Source of the DNA: Parelaphostrongylus tenuis
Lineage: Eukaryota > Nematoda > Chromadorea > Rhabditida > Metastrongylidae
Length of the DNA: 64,000 bases
Direction: 5' to 3'
Assembly (NCBI GenBank): GCA_019055375.1
Contig: JAHQIW010002308.1
Coordinates: forward strand, 744,001 to 808,000
Below the pieces are notes generated by a model. The model saw only the letters and a list, made by a program, of their open reading frames with translations. It ran no database searches and was not told where the DNA came from. Both the position numbers and the translations under genes were made by a program. Position 1 is the first letter of the stretch, and every line of letters starts with the position of its first letter. Below, piece by piece: positions 12,340-24,274 of the stretch.

Positions 12340-12440
12340 TTTACAAATTTAATTTTCATATTATATATACTTATTTTTATTATTTTTATATTATATTTAC
12401 TTATATTTATATTTTTTATATTATTTATATTTATGTAAAT
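12340..12440. repeat. AT-rich low-complexity tract
   Basis: A run of TTTATATT/TATTTATA units immediately follows the right edge of duplicated copy 1. The position suggests it may mark the breakpoint, but copy 2 (after 47771) has no such tract. Confidence 0.8.
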
Positions 12441-12770
12441 ATTTACACGCGCCGTCAAGTGATGAAAATTACCAAACGGGTAGTGTTGTACACTCGATTA
12501 CTCTTGGCTGTTATTGTGAAATATATTATATCTTTGGTTCAGAGTGTTTTTCTAGACCACACTCCACGATTCCTCTTTGTAAGGCGATTCATCCCGAGAG
12601 GGACTGGTTCAGACGAAACTGATGAGGCTGCAAGGCCGAAGCACTTGTATTGCACTGTACAAGTGCCCATAACACGTCACATGCATGGCTCAAAAATAAC
12701 TGTCAGGCATATTGAAAACGAAGAAATCCGAAGTTTCATCACCAACGCAATAGATGTGGCAGTCACATGA

Positions 12771-13717
12771 AATCACGCGCCGATCTCTAACTGTTATGAG
12801 TCAACAGAATGGCCCATCCCGATTGTCAGAGTTCATGTCTTGAAATGTCTCTTGCAGAAATTTTCACCATATGGCAGTGTTCGATTGCTGATTCGCATAC
12901 ACTACGTTCTAGTTCAACACATCTCTGTTCATGCAAATTGATGTAAACGCGTTTGGTGCGAAGAATCGATACTTTGGCCTCCCAGTAAATAACCAGTATG
13001 TTTCGTCTACTCTTATCCAAGGTCTCTTGTCGTGTCAAATTTGAAAGTTGACCTTCTGAAGCCCCTGAAACCTTTAATTTTCTTTTGTGTCTAAGTTCAT
13101 ATCTTCCATATCTTTCATATCTTAAACTTTTGATAACCGGACCAATTTGGAAGCAAAAAAAGCCCATTGAACTTACATAGAAGATGCCTTTTAGCTTACG
13201 ATTTATCTGTTGTTATCACAAAATCTCACTTGGACTTATATCTTGTTCTAGTGAAAAAAGTGTCCGGCGAATAATCACGAGAAGTTCACATGTCAAAATG
13301 ATCTACGAGGTCTCCAGAGGGCTAGGATTCAAATTCGCAGAATAACAGGAGAGAAATACAAATTTTTAAGAATTTCCCGTCCATCTAATCAACCCTAGAA
13401 GTGGTTGATCAAGAGAGACACGACAGTGTGCTCCAATGCGCTTCTCACTTTTCGAGCCTGCGAATTGGGCGGGAAATCGTTGAAATTTGTCATTCGCTCC
13501 TGCTATTCTGCGAATTCGACATTAACCCACTGGAGGCCTCGTGGATCATTTTTAACCCATGAGCTTTGCGTGGTTTGTCGCCGCGCACAGAATTTTTCAA
13601 TAGACTTTTTTTACTAACACATGATCAATTTTTAAGTGAGATTTTGTGGTAATTGTCATGCATTATAAGTTAAAAGGCAGTCTTTTATGTAAGTTCAGTG
13701 TTATACCCATAAATGTG
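12771..13717. other. No gene seen
   Basis: Both strands were read. There are only short chance frames and no family-typical protein. Sequence composition is as in the surrounding spacer. Confidence 0.5.
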
Positions 13718-13826
13718 GAGTGCTGTGCAAAAACATTTGCGTCAGCCGGGATTCGAACCCAGATCTCACTCTTTCCGGGACTTACGCTAACCGTTGCACC
13801 GCTGACGCTCGTTTTGCACAGCACTC
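13718..13826 (-). repeat. tRNA-like sequence inside a hairpin
   Basis: GAGTGCTGTGCAAAAAC at 13718 is the inverse of GTTTTGCACAGCACTC at 13811-13826, and inside this stem lies a tRNA-like sequence (minus strand 13738-13808). It has a perfect 7-bp acceptor stem GCGTCAG/CTGACGC, an A-box-like GGTGCAACGGTTAGCG and a consensus B box GGTTCGAATCC with a paired T stem. The anticodon arm is not pairable, so a decoding tRNA is unlikely. A tRNA-derived element carried in a foldback is the better reading. Confidence 0.6.
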
Positions 13827-14121
13827 TTTTTGCGCTTTAACGCGTTATCTGTCAACAGGTTCAGTTTCAGTGATTTTTTTGCTTCTTAGTTGGTGTAGTT
13901 GTGAAGAAAAGTTCATTTAGCAATATGCAAAAAAACTAGTTTCGTTGTGTGACAATTGAAGTTAGAACAAAATGATTCAACCACTCTTCACAGGTCCATC
14001 AAATGGTTGTTTTGATGTTTATTGAACATTTCTCTTAGCGAAAAATCTAGAACTACTTTCATTCCTCTCATTTGAAGACAATCTATCAATAGCCTATAAA
14101 TCTGATCTAATATCATCGACG

Positions 14122-14425
14122 TGGCGCATGTGGCGCAGTGATTAGAGGTGCTCTGCGTCGCACACAAGGTCAATGGTTTGATGCCGCGTTCTTGGCTCAC
14201 CAAGCCATCCATCCCTTCGGGGTTGGTAAATTGGTACCAGACTGGTCTCAGACTTGTCTGGGAGGATAAGCAGCACTGACTCGGTTCAGCGGGAGGCCTC
14301 CGCGAGTCATTGTAAAGGCCAGATATGCATTCAATCACCTCAGACGAAGTTAAAAATGGAAGACGAATGCATGGCGCATCCCTCAGGGATTGATCAACGC
14401 CGAGAGCTTTATCCTTTATCCCTTG
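14122..14425 (+). mobile_element. tRNA-derived SINE, copy 1
   Basis: The tRNA-like head (TGGCGCAGTGATTAGAGG as A box; GGTTTGATGCC as B box) is followed by an about 240-bp body containing GGCCAGATATGCATTCAATC and GATCAACGCCGAGAGCT. Nearly the same 300 bp occurs at 63672-63970 and in decayed form at 17085-17335, the hallmark of a dispersed SINE. Confidence 0.85.
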
Positions 14426-14844
14426 ATATCATCCACTATATCGCTTTCCAGGATTCAAAAGCTTTGAAGCGGCTGATCCAGCTTTGATCACTTTTTTCTC
14501 ACTGTAGATCATTTTGTCTTATCCGGCTTCCGAACGTTTAAATTCATCAGAGAATTCGATCTCACTCCAATTAGCTACTGCATAGAAAAGTTGATAGATC
14601 AGAGTTGAATATTCGTCTTCATATATTCTTTGTCTTTCGATCTATGATTTCATAGCCCCCTTCGATCTCATTGATCTTTGATGGGGTTTAGCTGCTACGA
14701 ACTCTCAGTGAACTTCACTTCCTTGTTTTTAGTTATTGTGAATGCATAACAATTCGCATGACCGACTTCCACTAAATCTCCCCATGAATATTCAAACGAT
14801 TCTCTTTTCCGTTTGGTAGCACAGATTTCCAAGGCTACCCCCAC

Positions 14845-15520
14845 CTACGCTGGACAAGTTTCCATAAGAGCTATTAGTATGTATTTGAAAGCTCCCTTTA
14901 CGTAGCCAGTCGGTTTTTTTGAAAGAACTCTTTATACCGCTGAAAAATCAAAAATAGAATTTTGTTCAAGAGTCGCGCATTTCAAATATTGCTTTGCTGG
15001 AAGCATGAAAATCACATACACGTGTAGAGAAAGTCTTCTAGTATCATAATCGGACAAGTGATCCAGAATTTGTTCCAAAGCGGAGAAACAATTCCTAATC
15101 AGAAGCACCTCACTTAAGCGCCATCAATCGATGTCCGCGCCGACCCCCAATTTACCTCCCCTTTCTTCTGCTCTTCCTCCTCCTCCTCTCACCCACCGTC
15201 CGTGTATTGGCCAAAAAACACGTACTCGCGCGCGTGAATCAATCTTATCTTCCCTTCTTTGTAGAGAAACGATCTTTTTCAGAATAAAAGCGTAATGTTG
15301 AAACTGGTAAGTTTTTACGCAGTCAAGTGATTACTAATAGTTTAGAGAAAGAGTTCTGTACTGCGAGAAACATGCGCGTGTGAAGCATAATTTTACTTTG
15401 GACTTCCCAGCGTTACAAAAGGGTCTTTCCAAAAAATCGACCACGTACAGCGCCAGATTGAGATTTCAGCTTTTGAATGATTACTAACACTCTTTATGAA
15501 AACTTCTTGCTTCGGGTAGG
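14845..15520. mobile_element. Foldback element family F
   Basis: The left arm near 14850-14950 (CTGGACAAGTTTCCATAAGAG, TTTGAAAGCTCCC, GTCGGTTTTTTTGAAAGAAC) is inverted at 15405-15515 (GGTCTTTCCAAAAAATCGACC, GCTTTTGAATGATTACTAACAC). The centre has a pyrimidine-rich CTTCCTCCTCCTCCTCTC run near 15170. It abuts the next member at 15735. Confidence 0.65.
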
Positions 15521-15734
15521 GAATAAGCTTGAAAATCTGTGCAACCAAACGGAAAAGTATCCAAAACTATCTTGAAGAAAGAAAGTATGCCACTCTCACG
15601 AGTGCTTGGAAAAGAATCCTTGATGAGAAAGTTTTGATTATCTTGAACTGTTTCTATTGCTATCTTTCGTTAACGACGTTCATATAATCACTGCTTTTTT
15701 CCTTCTTATCTATCATCTTTGGTTCTTTCTGATT

Positions 15735-16605
15735 GTAAGGGTCTAAATGAAAAACTGATCTCATTTGCTGGACAGAAACTTTTCATGGAATTGTTGGGTA
15801 TCATTGGAAAGCTTAGATTTCTGGCTACGGCCCCACGTCGACGATTGTCCAAAACACACCTTTATAACGCTGTAACATTCGAAGCGAAGTTATCCTTCAT
15901 AGAATCACGTGTTTTCTCTCTTATAATGCTTATATTTCGCTGGGTAAAACTCTTTTCTTAGAGTGCTAGTACTCGAACTTTAGCAGAGCTTCAAAGAACT
16001 CGAAAATGTGTTTGCTTTTCAAGAAGCTCTTATGATTTTTTGATCTCCTTTGGTCTTTTGTTATGCTTTGAACGTCGCCGCCACAGAGCTCTTTCTTTGG
16101 ACTATTAATAATCATGTGATAGCGTAATATCTTCTGATTTTAGCGATGTGCTTGTTTTCTGGAAATTCGGCTTAGCAGGGAAAATAAGATAGAGTTTTTT
16201 ATTATCAGCAGGTTGTTTGCTATTTGACAAGACAGCGGCCGTGCCAGGTTCGTGGCAGGGGCAGAGTGAGGCGGGGCGATCGACGTATTGTTTTTCAACT
16301 GGGAATTTTCCTTTGGCTTCGAAGGAAACTGTAGATTAAACGATTAACTAAAATACTACGAAAATTTCTCTGCACAATGATATGCTTTTCGACTTCCAGC
16401 GAATTATATGCATGAAAAAAATGAAAGCGAAATGCGAGTGTGAACATAATTTTTGATCTGGATGGTACACGTTACATAGGGGTGTTCTGAAAAACCGGCA
16501 ACGTGGGGCCGTAGACTCAAGTCTCAACTTCCCAATGTGTACTGACTTTCCTATGAAACTTGCCCTCCAGCGAGTTTCATAGGTTTTTCATCTATTCCCT
16601 CTGAT
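15735..16605. mobile_element. Foldback element family F
   Basis: The left arm from 15745 (CTCATTTGCTGGACAGAAAC, GGCTACGGCCCCACGTCG, ACACACCTTTATAACGCTG) is inverted at 16470-16600 (GGGGTGTTCTGAAAAACCGGC, GTGGGGCCGTAGAC). The interior carries the family segment with GTGTTTGCTTTTCAAGAAGC and a GC-richer patch near 16230-16290. The right tip contains a further small hairpin, CTATGAAAC ... GTTTCATAG. Confidence 0.7.
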
Positions 16606-17084
16606 CAGAAAAAACCCATATCTTTCTTTCTCTTTACCTTGAAGTTATTACTCATCCTCTTTCAACAATCTGTTGTTCAACGGCAAAGAAGGCGTTTCCG
16701 CTACTACTCACAGAACACCACCAGTTCTTGAAATTCTGAGCGAATCAAACGATCTATTTGTTAAAGAAAAGTTAATGAGAATGACATCGTCAAACCAGAG
16801 ATCTGGATGATAAACAGATTTTTCAACTCCAGGCAAGCTAAACTCACGTTTCATCTATACTAGAGACGAGAGCTACCAGTAGACGAGCGAGTTCACCACT
16901 CTTCTACCACTCTCTCTTCCATGTGAACACCTTTTATTGGTGAATCGTAAGCCACTGCAAAGTTTAATATTAAAGATTAAATTTTGCCAAGTTCATTATG
17001 ACAACGAGAAGGGCTCTCTATTGTATCAAAATAGTTTTCTACTGTGAATCAGGCAAAATTATTTCAAGTTCACTAGTCAATAGA

Positions 17085-17335
17085 GTGCGTGTAGGTCAGT
17101 GGTGGAAGGTGCTCTACAGTACAGAAGTGGTAGTTAGGTCTATGCGGCTCCCGTGGCTTATCGAACCTTTTATTCCTCTGGGGTTGACAAATTGATCGAA
17201 AACGGTTAGCAGCACTTATTTAGGACATAGTCATTGTATAGACCAATTATGCATTTTTTGCCTCTGATAATACTCAGTGGAATCAAATGCATAGCCGCCC
17301 ACTCAAATGCACCTAAGGACTGATCAATGTTGACT
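17085..17335 (+). mobile_element. Degenerate tRNA-derived SINE
   Basis: It aligns with gaps to the SINE at 14122: GTGCGTGTAGGTCAGTGGTGG, GGTGCTCTAC, CTCTGGGGTTGACAAATTGAT and ACTGATCAATGTTGA keep the order of the 14-kb and 63.7-kb copies but are strongly decayed. Confidence 0.6.
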
Positions 17336-17459
17336 GCTTTAGAGTTTCTTATAGTAAGAAATAGTGGTTAAGCTAAGCAAAACTTGGCTCCCAGATTGCT
17401 TCTTCTTGATCCTGGTGTACTTTTCACGTCTAAATCATTATTCTATACTTAGTTTCTTG

Positions 17460-17990
17460 AATGGAGCGCTGGCCGAGTGGTTAGTAATGGTTTTAGGAGC
17501 AATGCAAGTTTGACCCCGTCTCTTAACAGCCTCTCACAATCAGTCAGTAAACGTCTTACATAAGGCCTCAGGTTATTTCCTTCAAAATCACAAGGAGACC
17601 TGCCTGACCAGCATTCGATGCTTTCCACGAAGAAAACGGAATCCTCACAACTCCCGAAACAATGCGCGAAATGTTTGGAAACTTTTTGCGCCCGGACTGC
17701 ATACAAGGAAACGAATGCAATAAGTGCTGGGGTACTCACAATGAAATGTGATAACGGGCAGTATAAATTAAAATAAGAACTAGAGAAAGTTTATTTTTGG
17801 GCGCCGTGGCCTAGTGGTTGTGATGATCGTCTCGGTGCGCGCGTAAGCGAGTTTCATCCTTCAACACTCTCCGGCAGTCAACAACAAGGCCCTATGGAAC
17901 GCCACAGCTAGGTTGTCCTCGAGATTGCAATGAGGCATACTCGACCAGTATTCTATGTCATTCAAGAAGAAGTAGGAAAAGCGAATTGAA
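17460..17990 (+). repeat. Two tRNA-like elements of a second SINE type
   Basis: GCGCTGGCCGAGTGGTTAG at 17464 and GCGCCGTGGCCTAGTGGTTG at 17802 are A-box-type tRNA heads with weak B boxes 40-50 bp downstream. Both are followed by bodies that share CGACCAG(T/C)ATTC...TCA(A)GAAGA-type motifs. A similar body motif (CTCGACCAGCATTCATTTGA) recurs near 52675, and another near 53110. Confidence 0.45.
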
Positions 17991-18540
17991 TGCTAGCAGT
18001 TTTGGGATCCACACAATAGAAATTATGATTACGGGTCGCGTGTAAATGAAATAAATAAGTTTCTACTAGAAGTCATTGTTAGAGGTGAATTTGGGATGAC
18101 CTGACGCTTTTAAAAAGCTTCCTTGTATTTTAGTGGGGTAAACAACAATTTGCAGTCGTATCCATTTAGTTGCCATTTGGCTAAATTCTCATTACGTCGT
18201 TAAAAGAGCCCGAGATTTTTTTTATTGGTCAAGTCTGCTGGTAACCTTGAGGTTGGATATTTGGTTCACTATATAGAGCAAGCTATGGGTATTACACGAG
18301 TAAGGTTATTCAGTTTTATCTGAACATGACGCAGTGGTGAAAGGGGATAATGGAGAGACGATGTGGAGTCTGATAAAGCAGCTTGTACACCAAGCGTTTT
18401 TGAAGGTTAGGCTTACAGGCAGACTAACACTGAAGTTTTTGCTACTTTCTTTCTTTCCATGAGATGCTATCAGCTACAGTAACCCTGTTCCTAGAAATGG
18501 TACAAATCTATAGTTGATAAAAAAAGAAGCACAAGTTAAA

Positions 18541-18905
18541 CTATCTCATAATTGCTATCTGAGCCAACTTGTCGTGTGGTCTGTTAAATGGGCTCTTGTA
18601 CAGCCGAAAACAGGTGTTTCGACCTTAGTCTCATCAGTCGAGCAGAACCCTTCGTCTTTTAGCCAGTGCTCTGAGGGTGTTCTAGTCGTCGCTAACCTTA
18701 TTGTGGGGACTGGAGCACCCTCAGGGCATTGGCTAAAAGACGAAGGGTTCTGTTCGACTGACGAGAGTAAGGTCGAAACGCCTGTTTGGGGCTGTACAAG
18801 AGCCCATTTAACAGACCAGATGACAAGCTGGCTTAGATAGCAATTATGCGATATGTTGAAAGTCGAGCGTAGTCTTAAGAAACCGCTTAAAAAGGAACGG
18901 TACCA
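18541..18905. mobile_element. Foldback element with ~140-bp arms
   Basis: Left arm 18541-18680 and right arm 18717-18855 are inverse copies at about 90% identity by eye. Landmarks are GGTCTGTTAAATGGGCTCTTG and AGAACCCTTCGTCTTTTAGCC on the left, with their inverses on the right. The arms are separated by about 36 bp, so similar false reading frames appear on both strands. The right flank to 18905 (CGTAGTCTTAAGAAACCGC ... GGAACGGTACC) resembles the end of the small MITE at 738-866, making this an expanded family member. Confidence 0.9.
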
Positions 18906-19394
18906 GTGAACACTTGTTTGAAGTTGAAACAAAGCAAAATACCTCCAGCTGCGAGCTCGATCAGCTGCACTGAGATCACCATCTGCTTACAGTCTGTAGA
19001 ATTACGGAAAAAGTTTACACACCTTTTCTTAATTCTTATTCCTTCAACTTCGTTCATTTTGTAGAACAGTTGTCCACGAAGGCTATAATTGCGATATGTC
19101 CTCCCTTCCGCCTCAAAATCTGCTAAATAAAATTGAATTAAATGTACCAACTTTTGTTCTTTGCCTATACTTTTTTCATGGTAATAATATGATGTGAAAT
19201 AAAACCACAAGAATGCTGAGATATGAGCAAAACTGTAAGCCCCAGAGACTTCGCAGTCTATCCCATACCGGGGCCTCAGGTGCTGTTCATTGCACCATCC
19301 GAAGATCTTGCTTGACCTTTCTCTCATCCATTTTTCAACTCAGGTGGTGCTATCAGTGATCAATTACCCGTCAGTTGGAATGGTGTGGAGAGTA

Positions 19395-19560
19395 CAAATG
19401 TTGATGTAGTGAATAGCATGTGAACCCCTGTGAAGGTAATCAAGGATTCTAGACTCAGTAAGATTCCGAGTTCTGCTCGAATCTCAACATTCTGCTAGTT
19501 GTCTTTCACATCATACATTGCAATTATATAGACTATTATCTACATGGTAGCCTTGTATAT
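19395..19560 (+). repeat. Degenerate tRNA-derived element (third type)
   Basis: ATTCCGAGTTCTGCTCGAAT ... CAACATTCTGCTAGTTG ... TTTCACATCAT parallels the element at 51950-52100 (ATTCCGAGTTCAGCATC ... CAGCATTCTCGTGGTTG ... TTTCACGTTG). The head is too decayed to show RNA polymerase III boxes here. Confidence 0.45.
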
Positions 19561-20950
19561 AATCAACCTCGTGTATATGGCATGTACTTCTATCAGTAGT
19601 GTTTACTGTTGTAATAACCAATTGAAGTTATAATTATTTGGCACATGGCCCTCATGCATATCCTACTTTGACACCTCTTCATAACCACTGGGAATGCTAG
19701 CGGTCTTAACAACTCCTGATTTCCCTACTCTACGACCTTTCTCGTCCCTTTCAATTGTGAATGGGCGCCATTAGTTTGGATAATGGTCGCATCGTTTACA
19801 TTAACATATCTGTACAGAAGATCCCATCGTTTGCACATTATGCTTCTATATAAAAAGCAACATAAGTCATTCTTCAGTTCGTTCAAGTAGTAGTGCTCTC
19901 ATGGCCCCATCTTCTTTTTGCCTTCTTCACATAGCCCAAATCGAATGCTGCGCTATTCACAGAAATGATCCTTTGAGGACTAGCGTTGATAGGCAGGCGG
20001 CGGCTCCGCATGTCTGTGCATGCGTGTCTGGTTGCCGCCTGCTTTCCCACGAGAGGCGACGCCGTCATTACAGTAGCTGAGTGGATTTGATATCGCGCGG
20101 TGAGCATCAAAATAATTCTCATGGTCCTTAGAGGGATAAATAAGCACAAAACGAATCAGCCAACGCAGCCATGATAAGAACTTAGGCAATAAGTAGTAGT
20201 TGGAGCATAGTTATTTCAACTTTTGCTTCAGCTTTGCTTTGATCAATACTGATATGTGCTCTGGACTTCATTTTTGTTGACAGGTGATCACTGATAGTGG
20301 CGATAGTAGTAGAAATAGACTAACAGAAAGGCAGAGCGCGGACCTCGATTAGTGGGTAACACGTGAGCATCGTTTTTTTTTCTCGACACTTTTTCTCTTC
20401 TTATTTTCTCTATTCTTTCCTTTCTTCCATTTTCAAGTTATTTTTGCTTAATCTATTTTCATTTAGATATTCTATGTCACAGAAGACACGGTAGGGTAGG
20501 AGTGCGATCAAAGTGAGCTAACAACTCTCTGTTTCACCCCTTCTTCCAAATGTCAGTGTTTCCAAAGTAAATAATCATGTCTTTGGGATTTTGAGGGAAA
20601 CATGTAAAGAAAAATGAAGATCCAATTTAAAAGACTGACTATCGATAGACCGCGCTATCAAGAATTGATATATATAGATCTCAAGGATGGCGTTTGTGAG
20701 TTTGTTAAGCTAGGTTGGTATAGTTGATAACAGTTGTTGTTGTTCCATAGTTAAGGTTCAGCGACAGAGCGTGGACGTATCCTAGGTAGCTCTTCTCGTA
20801 CCATTCGATGATTTAACTATGGTGGTAATGAGAATGTATTGTACAGATAAATGTCAACTACTCGAGAAACTTCACCTTTTTGATAGAAAATTACCTTTTT
20901 CGATCACGTGCGATGACCTTTAAACCCAAATCAGATCGAATCAAGCGGAA
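19561..20950. other. No gene seen
   Basis: Only short chance frames, plus a T-rich tract near 20370-20450. No recognisable protein and no strong inverted repeats were noticed. Confidence 0.45.
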
Positions 20951-21159
20951 GAAAGGTGGTCAGGTCACGCGCATTAGTGAAGCGATCGCCCTTCTGGTTA
21001 ATCTTCGTAATTTTAGTGTTTATCCGAGACGTTTCAAAAGTTTTGCTAATTGATGTTTCGACTTCTGCGCCGGATCATGACAATCTCTTCAGAATCATTA
21101 CTGATGTGTATTTCACTCATCACGAACTTAAGGGATTTACAACTCAAGAAATTGTAATA

Positions 21160-21740
21160 GGTTGGAAAGAAAGTTCTGGGGCATTTCAGTTAGCATGAGA
21201 TAACTCCCACGCATATCATGCATGAGTCGTGCATTTTGAATTGTTTTCGAACGTCAAGTCCATCAACGCCGAACTCTGTTGTCAGCAGTTAGGCCGAGTT
21301 TACGACAAGCTTAAAGAGAAGTACCCAGCTTCGGTCAACCGTAAGCGCGTTTTAATGCAGCAAGACAATGTTAGATCGCACACTATTACAAAGGCCAAAG
21401 GCAAGTTTGATGAGCTGGACGGAGTCGAGGTTCTGCCAGATCCCGCTTACAGTCCAGACTGCGCTCCATCCTATTGTGGCCTTTTCCCCATCAATGCAAC
21501 ACTTTTCGAAGGGTCTCCGCTTTGAATCGTTCGACGAAGTTGAAGAAGCATGTCAAGAGTTTTTGATTCGAAGTCGAAGGAATAGTACCTCGACCAAGTT
21601 CATTACTTGGTGGACCGGTGACAGAAAGTAGTAGAAAACGATGGCCTTCATTTGGAAGAATAAATTTTATTGTTCTTATCTGAGTTTCATGCATAAAATT
21701 CCAATTTTTTTACAGGTGCTCCAGAACTTTCTTTCCAACC
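21160..21740 (+). mobile_element. Internally deleted mariner element
   Basis: Terminal inverted repeats GGTTGGAAAGAAAGTTCTGG (21160) and CCAGAACTTTCTTTCCAACC (21721-21740) are exact inverses over 20 bp and flanked by TA, the mariner target site. The body encodes the C-terminal half of a mariner transposase from about 21229. The second catalytic Asp is in QQDNVRSHT and the third in YSPDCAPSYCGLF. A frameshift follows (tail SFDEVEEACQEFLIRS). The N-terminal DNA-binding half is deleted, so the element is non-autonomous (about 580 bp against about 1.3 kb). Confidence 0.92.
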
Positions 21741-21774
21741 TAATGTAACCTCCCCTGGCGGCAGAGATGAGGAT

Positions 21775-23400
21775 TGTACGAATTTGAACATAGCATACTT
21801 AATAGGTCATGCGGGATTGTATTCATTGGTAAAATGGGTGGTGAACCGATATGGCTTTCCAAGTTCATCAAGCCTCTTCTCTTGAGCGCGAATAAAATTG
21901 CTTCGCTTTCATGCTTTTTTTTTGCAAAATTTGGCTCGACCGCTGTTATTAGACAGCCGGTTAGGAATGCTGTTGAATGTGGTTTGTACTACTTCTCGTT
22001 CACTTTTTTGAATCCATCGCGGTCGTCCATTGGTTTATACGATCTTAAGCTGTCGTGATTTAAGTGTTCCATTACCATGCTTTCAATGTCGTCATTCCAT
22101 ACCACTGGATTGTTGAATGGAGTCGATGCAAATAAGTCGACAAATGGGGTCAGTTAACGTAGTAATTATTATATAGCACATACCGTGTTTTTTCTTTCGA
22201 TCATTCCTTTCTGGATGTGGAGAAAGGTATCAATCAATTCCTTTTTACCTGAGCTCAGCACGTGCCAAGCAGAACTAGCACTGTTACTTCATCCTCGATT
22301 GGTCGATTGATATGGGGATTGTCAACGTGCTCAAGAAGTCTAAGTCATGAAACGGCTTTTCTCATTCCTGCCATCTACGAGTTCGGAGTATAAACTGCAA
22401 ATTTATCCATAGGGATTCGCAAGGAAATTTAAATTCTTCAAGGAAAACCATGTTCGAGTAGCGTTCAGCATATGACTGAAGAGAAAAGACTATAAATATT
22501 CAATCTGCTATCAAATTGGTGACCCCCGTGGACGAGAATTTTCAACAACGGAAAGACTGGAGAAAAGTAGTGAGGTCCAAGAAATGTGTAAAAAGCTGGC
22601 TGTTTGCGTACTGAGCTGTATAGATTCAATTATAGCTTACTTAAATTCATTTGATGTGATGCTGTCCGATATGGGTTGATAAAGCTTTGCACACACGAAT
22701 TTGCGTTTAAGCGAAAGGACTGCAAGATCGGCAATCTTAACATCTTTCTTGTGAACATCTTATTCTGATTCAAAATAGACACTACTTGATTCTGAGGTTT
22801 CGATCATAAAATTAGCTCCCTCTAATTTCTAATTTTTTCAAGCTTAATCTAAAGAAACGAAAAGTGCAAAAAAATCAGAGTGCTTCTTTTCATGAGCTCA
22901 CCTATAGAGAACATTTCATGGCTTGTGTTCGGATAGAAACATCTGTTTCTTTCATTGATAGTTTAGCACTCCACAACGGCTTGCTTGTAAGACTGGTAAG
23001 AAGTCTACAGACTGCACTAGAGGAAGTTGACAAACTTTATTACATAATTAAGGCTACATTCTTGTGGAAAGATAGAGTAGAAAGTTATTGCTCAATGAAT
23101 TTGAGCAAAATTTATTACAGAGCTTTCAAACGGAGGCCTTAAGTTCTTCTATGTCCACTACTAGTTCGACAAAATAGAATAATGATAATTATAGATTGCT
23201 TGAAACCACTTGAATAGGCGGTGGTTCGATGGCCCGTTTCATAGAGGTCGCTGAAAGCAAGACAATACTTTTTAGGACGAATTTCAAGAGGCTTAAATTC
23301 TCTTGCTTTGTGATATAGCTTTTGTGATCGGTTTTGCTAAGAAAAAAGAGAAAAAATTCCTACTAATGACAGGATAAAGATTTTTTGGGTTGTATATATT
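21775..23400. other. No gene seen
   Basis: A frame at 21774-22058 is open but matches no family I know and lacks clear splice context. A frame at 22864-23142 likewise. Treated as spacer. Confidence 0.4.
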
Positions 23401-23419
23401 TGCCTTTCTATAGATACTA

Positions 23420-23957
23420 GGTTGGGGAAAAAATTTCCTAACACCTGCGAAAAATTTAAAAGTTTATGTTCGTTTCACATAGTATTTGTAATTTGAATTT
23501 ATTGAAAATCTCAGGAATATGACTGTAAGAAATTTCCTCTGCGTTGAAGGAAAAGTATCCGACATAGATTCGTTGAAAGCGCAGTGTTTCTATAAGACAA
23601 TGCCAAACCCCACACCCGCAAAGGGGACTAAGGAAAAGTTTGATGATTCGAAGGAAGTCGAGGTTTTGCCGCACCCAAGCCTACAGTCCAGTTGCTGCGC
23701 CGTCCGATTGTGGTCCCATTTCCGTTTAATGTAAGCGTGGACGTCGATTCGAGACATTTGATCAGGTTGAAAAGGCATTTCAGAATTTTTGATTCAAAGC
23801 TCAATATTTTGAGCAGATCCAGAAGCTTGCAGATCGTAAGAAAAAAGGTCAAGAATAATGATGACATTCATTTGAGGAGTGAACATTGCTGTTTTCACCT
23901 GAATCCATGTATAAACTTTGAATTTTGATCGGGTGGTAAGGAACTTTTTTCTCAAAT
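23420..23957 (+). mobile_element. Decayed mariner-like element
   Basis: The left end GGTTGGGGAAAAAATTTCC follows a TA. The right end, GTAAGGAACTTTTTTCTCAAA near 23936-23957, is its weak inverse. The interior keeps a scrap of transposase (EVEVLPHPSLQS near 23650-23690, equivalent to the segment before the third catalytic Asp), with the Asp region itself lost. Confidence 0.7.
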
Positions 23958-24274
23958 GTGATATCATGAATATTTCGCACTGAATCTATAACCAGTTCGA
24001 AGCTGGTTCACTTAAGTGAAGTTGCTTTTTATCATTACAATTCTGTGTGAATCTAGTGAAAAAACGAAAGAGACTTTGATCTCATAGTCTTTTTTCCCAA
24101 TTAGTTTGTAGAATACAAATAATACAGTCCATGTTGTAATTGATTCTTATGTAGAAACCTATGCCGCTTTGTTCTTTTCCTTTCAATTTCAAAATCATCA
24201 CAAATGTGACTATTGTTTAACGAGTTTGGCAAGTAGTTGAGCTACCGGCGATTGCTACTTGGTTCCTTTCTGTT

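Noticed and set aside
12615..12670. Hammerhead-ribozyme-like string CTGATGAG ... CGAAG followed by a 9-bp hairpin
   Set aside because: Stem I cannot form with the flanking bases and the conserved GAAA is GAAG, so chance is the better explanation.
12459..12770. 103-codon plus-strand open frame
   Set aside because: No family resemblance, no homologue in the duplicated block, and it begins in AT-rich low-complexity sequence; not supported as a gene.
18514..18932. Similar proteins on both strands (108 and 125 codons)
   Set aside because: Mirror artefact of the foldback element's inverse arms.
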